The notes under the pieces: generated by a model
The model's input: only the letters and a program-made list of their open reading frames with translations
The model's database searches: none
What the model was told of the DNA's origin: nothing
In this document: piece by piece, positions 46,431 through 56,945 of the stretch
How the letters are laid out: every line of letters begins with the position of its first letter
Position numbering within the stretch: the stretch's first letter is position 1
DNA from: Aquatica leii
Lineage: Eukaryota; Arthropoda; Insecta; Coleoptera; Lampyridae
Direction: 5' to 3'
Length of the DNA stretch: 64,000 nucleotides
Assembly: GCA_035610365.1 (NCBI GenBank)
Contig: CM069436.1
Span: forward strand, 41,299,117-41,363,116
Translations under genes and position numbers: made by a program

Positions 46431-47039
46431 TTGATAACGAAAATGTTATTAAAATAAGTTTCAACAGTTCTCTCACAAACATTTTGGTCCAAAGATTTTC
46501 TCTACCAAATCTACTTTGCATGTTCTCTAATATCGTTTGCAATTCGCATGGCTGGGTAGCTCTTGACTGATTGCTTTGCCCTACTCTCTGATATCGTAGT
46601 TTGTACTAAATACTATATTTTGTCATAATAATTAATAATATTATTTTTATGTACTTTTCTGAACTTCCAGAGCGCCAACCAGTCTTTGATGTTACCGTCA
46701 TAATGTTTGAATTTTATCCGAAGTTATTTAAATTAACGCCTACTTGTGGTTTTTCACACCTGAAATGTATGTACTTGTGGGTAGCAAACAGGTTCCCTCT
46801 GTCGTTAAATTTTTATACAACTTGTTGTACTTCATCTTTAACCCAATTAATTTTTTTGGTTTTGACCTTGGTAACACTTTCTAATACAAATTTATAAACC
46901 TTATTGTTTTTTACTTTTAACTTGTTATATTTTGACATCTAGAGTTCCCACGCCACTTCAATAGATTTATGATCAAGTTTATTGGTACTCAAAACCGATT
47001 CAAGTTTTAATTCAATTCTAACGAGAATTTTTATCAAAC
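46431..47039. other. Non-coding between repeat copies
   Basis: Short plus-strand ORFs (46319-46570, 46649-46897) have no recognisable domain and partly overlap the repeat. Confidence 0.4.
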
Positions 47040-47255
47040 TTTGACCCATTGCTGCCAAAAGAGCGAAACGGCCGTCCATTAGTTCACCCTGGTAGCATTG
47101 ACATTGTTACTTTACAATGTGTACAGGTTGTGATTTTGGCCCGCGGTTTATTCAAAATTTATTTGAATTACGCGAGTATAAAATCAGCTTTCAACGTTTC
47201 GATCTCTATAGCCATTTACATACTTATATTCATGCATAATAAATTTATACTATGA
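47040..47255 (+). repeat. CGAAACGGCCGTCC repeat, direct copy 1
   Basis: GAGCGAAACGGCCGTCCATT, GCATTGACATTGTTACTTTA, CGCGGTTTATTCAAAATTTA, TTTGAATTACGCGAGTATAA. It shares over 180 bp with the next copy about 310 bp downstream. Confidence 0.7.
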
Positions 47256-47349
47256 GATGGCTTTGCCATAGTATTTTACTCATGTTGATCACATTATTTG
47301 TTAATATAAAGCTATAGGACTGTCAATGCATTTGTGGAAGTACAGTAGA

Positions 47350-47560
47350 AGATACTCTTACTGCTGAAAAGCCCCAAAAGGCCTAAACGGCCGTCCAGTG
47401 GTTCACTTTGGTGACATTTGTACATTTGCATTGATATTGTTACCTTACAATGTTTATACGTTGTGATTTTAGCCAGCGGTTTATTCAAAACTTATTTGAA
47501 TTACGCAGGTGTAAAATCAGCTCTATCGTTTCTATTTCTATAGCCGTTTATACTTTCAAA
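47350..47560 (+). repeat. CGAAACGGCCGTCC repeat, direct copy 2
   Basis: AAGCCCCAAAAGGCCTAAAC, CGGCCGTCCAGTGGTTCACT, then GCGGTTTATTCAAAACTTAT and GAATTACGCAGGTGTAAAAT. Tandem to copy 1 with a unit of about 310 bp. Confidence 0.7.
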
Positions 47561-48020
47561 CCTTATTACAAAAAACTGCCAATTTTTGTACATTTACTAA
47601 ATGCCCAACCGCGATGTTTAACGAAAACATATTGTAAAAGACAGCATTAATAGTCAAAATTTTTTTTGAAAAATTATTCCATAAAAATGAAACGCAAACA
47701 AAAAAAATGATTGTATAACTGCCACCTTCTAACGCATAAAACTATTCAGAATAACTTTTGATTCGATAAACAGAACGTACAACCAGAGATTCTATAAACG
47801 GATCTTTCATATACCAAACCGACAACCTAATCTTACATTAGCAAAACCAAACCAATTACTGTTAGAAAATTTTATTAACTAAACATAGATATGTAAATTA
47901 CAAACGCATAAAAGTTAACTGAAGACGTCAACAAATAGTAAATATGTACCATATATTATAAAATTATAAGTAGATTAATCTATGGCTTGAAACAAAGAAA
48001 TTTTAGGCTACAGCAAACAT
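47561..48020. other. Non-coding
   Basis: Nothing supported. Confidence 0.45.
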
Positions 48021-48236
48021 TGTAACGTGTATTTTTTCTTCTATATATATTTTTTTTTGTCACACTGCGCGGCAGCTCGTAAGTGACGTGGAGAGCCTTC
48101 GGGGGTGGGTTTAATTTTAATTAAGATTGGGCGCCATCTAGTCTTTCCATCTTTCCCGGACTAGAACAGGGTGTTTCTGGCTGTTTTCATTGAAAGAATT
48201 ATTCAGCTTTATTGTTTATTTATTCGCCTTATCACA
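48021..48236 (+). repeat. Possible solo or truncated LTR
   Basis: TGTAACGTG...TTATCACA, 216 bp, with a TATATATAT box near 48043 and a GC-rich middle (CACTGCGCGGCAGC) unlike the surroundings. It is followed by ATGGTCTCCGGTAGGGACC, which could be a primer site, and by 250 bp of less AT-rich leader-like sequence (to about 48480). No second LTR or pol found. Confidence 0.35.
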
Positions 48237-48480
48237 ATGGTCTCCGGTAGGGACCTAAAAATTATAATTTCCGTACTACGTGCAAATCACTTAAATTAGA
48301 GGCGGAAAATGGCTTACCAGTTATGGAAAACTGGAGGAAATAGTAAACCTTTTTGCGGAACTCGAATTAATTGTCAGATCTTGGATTTTCCGTTCCGCAC
48401 CTACTTCTTCGAAAATCGAAGCAAGAATCCTCAATTCTAAAATTTCCCACAACCGGATAGCATTGTTAACCTGCGCGTGA

Positions 48481-49404
48481 TTTAAAATGTAAAAGTTGGA
48501 TTGCCTAAGCTATATATAAAATTAATAATAATTTTACTTATATTTAAACAAACTAAATCTATAATCTGAAAAGCTACAACATCTCACAGAAAAATTCTAT
48601 TGAATGAAAGTTACAGTAGCACAATCATGCTTAAAAAAGAGACATCTACTAAGATAAGTAGTTACACCTACACTATAAAAGCATTTGAACCAAAAGAAAA
48701 TTTTAAATTGTAACATAAAGAAATAATAATTTGCCTCATAATGTTATTCGATAGTGGAAGTCTACACAACATTAAAATTAATTCAATAAATACGTTACGA
48801 TTAAAAAAATGTAATCAATATGAATTAGCAACTTTACTTAGTTAATACACACAGACGTCAAAGTAGAAAAAAAGATATCGACAATTAAACAAAGAACCAC
48901 AGCATTTAGATTTTGTATGACCGTAAGTGTTTATGTAAGCCGTTTTCGACAATTTTTGTACATTTGTTAACATAATCGTCATATTATATTTTAAAACTTT
49001 TGTTACTTTACGAGTCTCGTAGCGTCTGTTCAAGCAATGATATGTTGTATTTAACTCGCTACTGTCTAAATTAGATGTTTTTTTTATGGTGGATTTTAAA
49101 AATTATCGTATTACTTAAGTTTAAAAATACCCACTAAAAACGCAGATATTAAAAAAATATTACTAATTTTTCTAGTCACAATTAAAAAAATTAAAACTCA
49201 TAGTTTTTATAGTTATATTACAAATTATTTATTTAAATCTTGATTTTTAAGCATTTATCTTTATTTGCAAAACATGTTACGGTAAGGACTTAAATCTGCG
49301 CTAGTACGGTCACGTACCAGTAACTTAATCAATTAAAGCAAGTAGCCCAGAACTTTGGAAAGTTGATTGTGGGTTTGAAATAAATAGAATTTAGCCTGAC
49401 GATA
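48481..49404. other. AT-rich non-coding
   Basis: Nothing supported; a 63-codon minus ORF (48842-49033) is unremarkable. Confidence 0.45.
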
Positions 49405-49540
49405 CATGTGTCGATTATAATTGAATTAAAAGAGCGCCAAAACGGGGTGAAATATAAACTACAGATGCTCGTTTTCACCTGATAACGCTTAAGACAGTTA
49501 AATGGACCAACACAAGTCTAACAACAAATATATCTATTAC
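49405..49540. repeat. Dispersed repeat, copy C
   Basis: GAATTAAAAGAGCGCCAAAA...GGACCAACACAAGTCTAACA, then ACAAATATATCTATTAC, matching copy A block for block. Confidence 0.45.
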
Positions 49541-52500
49541 AATATAATATATAATAATAATAAAAAATAATATAAAAAATATATATATATAGCATGTAGA
49601 ATAAAAAATATAGAACGGCTAATGGTTCGCAAACAATATAACACTAAAACTAGTATTAAGAGGCCCTAAAATTAAGCAACACCTTGCACACATAAGCAGT
49701 AAATGGGTTAACATTGAATTCAGTAAATACAAAATAATATATATATAGTATCACAAAATTATAATAATTACACATTATTAAAACAAAGCGCAACGTTTAA
49801 AACTTGTTATATATATACAAAAGGTTGCGTACGTTAATCGTGATAACAAATGTATATGTCAAGTCGTTCGTGCATACGACCGACGTCAAATCAAATAATT
49901 AAATATAAGAAACGAGGTACTTACTCAGCGTTCCTAATATTCAAATAGCTATTGGCATATCCAAAACATCCCGTTAAAATTTCTTCAAGTTAAGCTGATA
50001 CACATATACAAACAATCATGCTATTAGAAGTAGCAGTAGCAGGCGCTAAGCTTTCCGAAGTCGCTTAAGTGATATTAACTTTTGTGCCACCAATTTATCG
50101 AAATTATTTGCCCCAGCAAAGATTATACAAACGATGTTATAATTGCCCATCTAATATAGGTTAGTGGCTGACATGATCGACGTCTAACTAATATGGTTTA
50201 GTAATTGTCTTCCATGTATGCCTTAAAAAGTAATTAAATGCGCTTTAAAATGAATATCCATTCTTACCCAAGAGAATCTCTCACAAACAACACATCACAA
50301 TTGATTTATCCTCCAATAGCTAGAATGTTCTACAATACTTAAAATGTAAAAATCACTAGGCATGGCGTTAATACACGTGCTGCTTCACTCACGTAAAAAA
50401 AAAGATCACTAGTAACCTCAAACGTGTAAACGACAGTTACGACCGGATTCATACAGCACAGGAAACTGTACCAAGGTATAATTTATATGTTTTAAATTAT
50501 TCATGCAATCTTAATTCAAAAAAACCTATCGATATAAAACCTATGTGATTAAAAATGTCGTGAATTTTGTCAACACACCAAAAGTTGATAGTATGTGATA
50601 ATTTTTTTTTTCTTAAAAAAAGCAAGAAAATAAATCAAGGGTGTTATCAATAAAACTGTAATGAACTACTCGAATTAAAAAAAAACACTTATGAAGTTTA
50701 TAGCGTAGACAATAAAATACCAAAAATTAATATTTTGTTTAGAAATAAAGGAATTACTACATAAAATAAGTATTCTGAAATAATTGCCAAGTTAGATTTA
50801 AATATAAAAAAGAACGTTACGATTAGTTAACGGAACTAAATGTAACGTAAGTAGTATGACAATTAAAAAACTGAAAAGAAATTTTGCTCTTATAATTGAA
50901 ATGCCCAACAAATAAAGCTAAGCCACCTTCCACGAATTAATTGTGCGTTTTATTGAGAAGCTAGATTTACATACAACAATGCATTAAAATTGAAAAATTT
51001 GTGATGCTCTCTCTTATTAAGTATGACATGCAAACAAATTTTAAACTTGAAACTTATTTTTTAATTGCAAGAGTTAAGGAACCATTGACTTATAAGAATC
51101 CGTGCAAGCATAAAAAGAAAAACTGTGAAGTACAATTAATACACAACTTAATAAAACAAACGAAATGAACGCAGTTGCATAAAACAGTGCAAAAATTTTA
51201 CTAATGCATGAGGCTTACAAGCTTGATTTCGCGCTCCATTCAAATTAGCCAATCATGTAATTTCTGTAAATTGTCGTGGGAAGTGCTTAGCTGTATCTCT
51301 TGGACATTTCAATAAAAGAGAAAACAATAAGCCGGTTAATTATTTCAAAAAAGATGTGTAATACAAAAGTAACCCGTGAAAATCTTAATTATACTATTGC
51401 AGATTACAATGTATTATTACATGGTTGTATACGTTTACACATTGATATGATTATACGATACTCTAATCGATTATAACTCATGTAATTGTACTACCTATGT
51501 CATATTTGTTTTATTCTATTGAGAAAAACAAACGTAAATTTTTAAACACAGTTTAATATTTCAGTTCATCTTTTATATAATGTATACGTTATTAATAATT
51601 TATTTTATCTTATGTTGGTATTTCTATTTGCAAATTAAGCAAATGTTATCAAACAATTGAATTAAAGAGTTTTCAAGTTGCAAATAAAAATTAAATTAGT
51701 GTTTTTGTTGTGGGTCCTAAAGAAAATAAATTAATTAACACTCAACGTTATTTCGTGTTTTGTAAGAAAAGGAATTTGACCCGCTTACGTTTTAAAGTCC
51801 GACAGAAAACTGACATGGCAATCTTATCGATTTAGAAAATAAAATCAAAATATCACTATTTCATTTGTCGTTAACAGACTATTTTCAACTGCTGCTACTT
51901 TTTAAGTTTTGATGAATATTTTTTTTTGTTTTTTTGCAGTTAATTTATATTTTTATTTTTGGAAAATTACATGTAAATAAAGTTGTGACAATTCATACGA
52001 TTTTTTTCATTTATTTTGTGGTTTTGATGGAATATAAATTTATGATTTAGTTTGCTGAAGATTATTCGTATTTTTAAAATAACTATTGTTTTGTAAACAA
52101 CTTTTTAACATTTAACATAATCTATGTAAATAAATAATTGTTTTTGAATCGTACTACATACTTTGTACATTGAATGTTATACCATATCAAGTGTTTGTAA
52201 TAAATACCATACTGGGTATTAATATATGCTTTCGAGCAAGTGTCAGTTGTCTCCAAGTCTTTGCTTTGCTAATTTCTTAGAAAGTTTGTGGGTCAGTTTC
52301 GGTTAACTTTACTAACTAAATTTGGAAAGGGTCACTCCTTATAACATCTAAAGAGCTTTTAAACTAAGGTAAATATTATAAGCACGCTACACATTTACTA
52401 ATCTAACACGTCAAAATTAATTTAATCTTATTAAAAATAATTGTATTTTGAACAAAAAAAGCTTCGAATTTAAACAAAATAAACTTGGTGGCCTATGCTT

Positions 52501-52762
52501 TTCGTACCATTATCAGAACTTTTAATTAACAACACTTACGAATTATTGGTCGTTTGAATTATTTTAAAGACGAATTGTCACAATTTTTTTTGTTAGAAAT
52601 ACTATCAACGCCAATCCTTCAAATTAAATAATAACAGAATTATCGAGATTTTTTATTTTATTGATAGGTAATATTTATTTTGTTGGGTATGTATTTTTTT
52701 ATTATTTTTTATTTTTTTTATGTTTTGCTGCGTTGCTAATATAATTTAACTTAACTGTACAT
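49541..52762. other. AT-rich non-coding
   Basis: 3.2 kb with no supported gene. Low-complexity AT/AAT tracts lie at 49540-49600 and 49735-49760. The minus strand near 50085 reads AAATTGGTGGCAC, vaguely like a gypsy primer-site junction, without LTR support. Confidence 0.5.
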
Positions 52763-52779
52763 AACCAATTTGTCTATGC

Positions 52780-53450
52780 TCTCACATCTACATACGAAGA
52801 CAAGGAAGTAGAAGGGTTTTATGAGGAAGTAACAACAGCAATACAAAGAAATCCCTGCTGGTACATTCTAATAATTGGGAACTTCAACGCAACGCTGGGC
52901 AGAAAGCTAGAGCCAAGTAAAGACAATGAACTCATTCTTCCAGAAAAAAGCAAATAGAAAGTGGACGTGGATCTCCCCAAATAAAGAAACGAATAATGAA
53001 ATAGACTATTTTTTATCAACCAATAAATATATGATCGAAAACGTATTGGTATTAAATTGTATAAACACAGAAAGTGGCCATAAGATAGTTAGAGCAAGAG
53101 TAGACATAGACGCAAAAAAAGAAAGAACAAAAACAATCAGAAAAAGAATACCTCAAATAGAGAGAAAAATTCTAAAGACGAAGATGAGCAAGAACTGAAT
53201 CAGAATATAAACAAAGCACCCGATCTCAATAGCAAAAATATAAATGACCTAAATAAAATTATAAACATCGCAATATTAGATGCAGGACAAAAAGTGACCA
53301 AAGCAACAAGAAAAAGGACAAAGAATAGAGTACGAGAACAAAATCATTGTTCGAAAAAAAGATAAGACAAGAAAAACAAGGAACAATAGAATACACGGAA
53401 ATCAATAAAATGCTAAAAAAACGATCCGAAAAAATACAAGAAAACAGATA
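52780..53450 (+). pseudogene. LINE endonuclease region
   Basis: TSTYEDKEVEGFYEEVTTAI, then IIGNFNATLGRK (the G-D-F-N block, with D changed to N), then in a shifted frame NRKWTWISPNKETNNEIDYF (52950-53010) and TESGHKIVRARV, where S-D-H-x-x-V is expected. This covers the C-terminal half of the APE-type endonuclease. At least one frameshift near 52920. Confidence 0.85.
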
Positions 53451-53453
53451 GAA

Positions 53454-54767
53454 ACGATGATATATAACGAATGAAACTTACTTTAGGTGTCATTTATAAC
53501 GTTAAAAACTTAACGAATAATCGTGCCATTTATGTAACAATCATAATTAAAATAATAATAATAATAATAATGCACCGTGCTAGCTCTATGATTTTATTAA
53601 ATATAAACACACAAACATTAGAGCGATGAGTCTTATTTCTAATTATATTCAGGACGGGGTATTCTACTCGTACACTTAGATTTACAATTCTAATTTGAAA
53701 TATATTTTGGACGCCACAATATTTTTTATATTAAATTTATAACGGTTAAATATTGAAACCAAAAACGAACATATAAACAAATTTTAAAACTAACACTTAA
53801 TTAGGTTAATTAGGTACATACGTGTTATTGAAGGTTAGGTAGTTATCTCTTGTTGTTTGCAACTTCGCGCATGGGCGTGGTCATCACGTGACTTAATTGA
53901 ATTACGCGTTTCTTATCTGATTTATGCAACATTACGAATTTCTTGAAATGCAAATTTATCTTCCATATTTTCCGTAATTATTCTGATTTGATCTAATATC
54001 CGTACAGATCCTATAACCAGAATATCGTAAACAAACGTAACGTATGATAATTTTCAATCGAAACATCCAAATCAAATTCCATCGAACGTAACCATGAATA
54101 ATTATCGATTTTCACACATGAAAATCATAATTCGTAACGGAAATTCTTCGTAAAAGCGACGTTGTGACTAACATCAAACGTGCTGCGTAAACCATATCGT
54201 AATTTCACATTTCATACCTCAAATTCGTAAAAAGGCATACGTATCCAAACCAAATATTCGTAACCATAAACGAATTCATACGTACACAAATCGAAAAGCA
54301 TCGAATAAATCAGAAATCGTAGTCGTATATCCACCAGCGTATATCGTAGCTCATCGTAAAAAAAACTTTCAGTTAGTGCGTACGAAAAAAAAAAGAAACT
54401 AAAACGCAAAATCAAAGGTTACACACCACGTGTAAGAACAAAGAAATCACTTACCCATTTTAGATTACGGGTTTCTTTAACAAACAAAAGCGTAAAATTT
54501 AAACGAACGAAAGCGGATAGTATTGCGTACAACTAAAGCAGAATTCCACCGTACAAATTTAACATGTGGACATTTTCTGCACGCTGTGCAGGACGACACG
54601 TCCTCACGCGTTGATGAACGCACGCAAGATGGTTGACCACTTAAGAAGAAGGACTCATAACGCATGTGCTGTGCGTCAAATGCATTGCGCAAAAGAATTT
54701 ATATTAACAGTGAACACAAAAATGTTAATTAAAAGCAGACGTAATCAATCGAAAAAATGTGCACGTT
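53454..54767. mobile_element. Unclassified 1.3-kb insertion within the LINE
   Basis: Flanked by ACAGATAGAA at 53444-53453 and 54768-54777; removing it restores continuity of the LINE reading. It starts ACGATGATATATAACG and ends TGTGCACGTT, with no clear inverted or long terminal repeats. It contains an (AAT)n run (53551-53571) and many TTCGTAA / ATCGTAA words on the plus strand between about 53930 and 54380. A 10-bp duplication would fit a Mutator-like element or an end-joined retroposon. No coding recognised. Confidence 0.6.
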
Positions 54768-54777
54768 ACAGATAGAA

Positions 54778-56230
54778 GAAGTCATTGAAGAAAACAGAAC
54801 TAAAAAAAGCGTAAGAAGATTACTAGGTAGAAATAATATCAATAACGTTAAAGACCAAAATGGTAGAGAAATAACAAACAAACAAACGTAAACTCGGAAG
54901 AAACACCATATATAACTGAAAAGGAAATACTAACCTGCATAAAAAAATCAAACCGCAACAAAGCACAAGGAAGTGATGGAATACTTTCAGAACTCTTAAA
55001 ACAAGGCGGCATAACAATAATAAAAGCATTAAAAACACTACCAAATCAATGTCTAACTAAAATGGAAATTCCAGCAGACTGGAACAACTCGCTGGCAGTC
55101 TTACTATACAAAAAAGGTGATCAAAGCAATCTAAAAAATTACAGACTAATATCTTTGCTGTCACAAGTCTATAAACCATTAACAAAGATAATTATAAAGA
55201 GAATAGAGAATAAATTAGAACTCTACCAACCCGTTGAGCAAGCAAAATTTAGAAAAAATTATAGTACTTGCGACCACATGCTAACAATAAAAAACCCTAT
55301 AGAAAAGTCAACAGAGTATAACCTCTTCTTATATCTAGTTCTCAGCGATTACGAGAAGATTTTTGACAGTCTGGAACTATGGGCAACTGAAAAGCAAGCA
55401 GCAGAATAGACCATAGATACATTCCACTAATAAAATCTATCTACCAACAAGCAACAATGGTTGTTCGACTACACGAAGACACACAACCATTTCAAATAAA
55501 ACGTGGAGTAAGGCAAGGGAACTGAATGAGCTCCAAATTATTTATAACAGTCTAAGAAGATATATTTAAAAACCTCCACTGGACCCAAAAAGAAGTAAAT
55601 ATCAATGGAAGGAGGCTCAACCATCTGAGATATGCTGACGACGTTGTAGTAATAACCGATAATTTTACAGCAAATGTTAGAAGAAATAAAAATTGAATCC
55701 GAGAAGGTTGGTTTACAACTAAATAGACAAAAAACAAAAATAATCACAAACCAAGAAGAAAACAGAAATATTGTAATTGACAACCATATTATAGAATATG
55801 TTGATAAATACATATACTTAGGACAAGTGATTAAATGCAACAAATCAAACCAAGAAGCGGAAATACAGAGACGTATATGATTAGCATGGTGAGCATTCGG
55901 CAAACAAAGCAAAATACTCCAAAAAAACTTAAAATTCAGAAGTGCGGTCTTCAATCAATGTATGTTACCGGTATTATCCTACGCTGCCCAGACATGGTCT
56001 CTAACAAAAACTTTATTAGAAAAATTAGCCAAGGCTCAAAGAGCAATGGAACGACAGATGCTGAATATTAAACTGACCGATAAGAAACGGAATGTGGACA
56101 TCAGAAACAAGACAAAATTAACAGATATAAAGGAAGAAGTAGCTTCGCTAAAATGGAAGTGAGCCGGTCACACTATGCGTCAAATCGACGGGCGCTGGAG
56201 TAAAGAAATGGAGGCTCTATGTGGGAAAAA
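54778..56230 (+). pseudogene. LINE reverse transcriptase and C-terminus
   Basis: ITEKEILTCIKKSKRNKAQG, then ORF 55062-55409 with IPADWNNSLAVLLYKKGDQ, NYRLISLLSQVYK, AKFRKNYSTCDHM and DYEKIFDS (RT blocks 1-3). Catalytic YADD at 55631-55642 (LRYADDVVVITDN). Then VGLQLNRQKTKI, YIYLGQVI and MLPVLSYAAQTWSLT (55962 onward). The tail AGHTMRQIDGRWSKEM (about 56163) is typical of the C-terminus. Frames shift near 55410, 55530, 55665 and 55880. Inactive. Confidence 0.9.
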
Positions 56231-56398
56231 GAAGTAAACGCCGGCCACAAACCAAGTAGATCGACGATTTGAAGAGAACGGAGGGTTTGAGTTGGATTAG
56301 AAAAACCCAAAAGAGAGATTTATGGAAAGCAACAGGAGAGGCCTATATCCAGCAATGCATGTTGATGAGCTAATAAAGAAGAAGAAGAACCAATTTGT

Positions 56399-56945
56399 TA
56401 TATTTTGTAAATTCAGTTTTAATCTATGTATTTATATGGTTATTCTTTTTTATATGCTTTTCTTTTATTTTGTTTGTTTGTGATTCCATCTGAATTCATG
56501 TAATTATTTTTATTTTTTTAAAAATTTTATTTGTGTTTAATTTATGTGTAATAAATGTTAAATAGTTAGTTTTGTAAATTAAAGCTTTTATTCCGTTGGC
56601 CTTCGTGCGTACAAAATAATTTTAACATTGCAGATTTCAATGTAGAGCGGGCTTTTTGGTTGGTAAGGTTCAGAAGCCCATTTTAAGCACCTTCTTGGCG
56701 CTTTTTTCAATTCTTGTTTTATTTTGAATTTATGTTTTCAGTTTCCCAATCAATCAAAGATTTGTTTTAAAATGACCTACGACCGTCTTCAGTGAACACC
56801 ATTTGTGTTACTTACATACAGTTTTTTACACAGTTTTTGCATGTAACATAAACATTTGGCGTCTTTAACGTGGGGTCGTTTTTCAAATTTTAATTTGCCT
56901 GTTGAGTTCGTAATTTTTTGAAAACTTTTATCCTTTTGTAATTTC
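56399..56945. other. Non-coding
   Basis: T-rich sequence between the LINE and the next gypsy remnant. No LTR recognised. Confidence 0.4.

Larger units (their letters stand above)
52763..56398 (+). mobile_element. RTE-type LINE, 5'-truncated, with 11-bp target duplication
   Basis: Body 52774-56387, flanked by AACCAATTTGT at 52763-52773 and 56388-56398. It starts within the apurinic endonuclease domain and ends in a short GAA/AAG-rich tail (GAAGAAGAAG). Coding is broken by frameshifts and stops. A 1.3-kb insertion splits it at 53454-54767. Domain content (APE endonuclease, RT, no RNase H) and the C-terminal AGHTMRQ...R-W block fit RTE/BovB-like or related elements. Confidence 0.85.

Noticed and set aside
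49540..49600. AT/AAT low-complexity tract as an origin or matrix-attachment site
   Set aside because: Base composition alone does not support a function.
53551..53571. (AAT)n microsatellite
   Set aside because: Real but very short; noted within the insertion entry only.
54477..55954. Minus-strand ORFs over the LINE and its insertion (54477-54692, 54823-55044, 55538-55954)
   Set aside because: Antisense shadows of LINE coding or composition effects.
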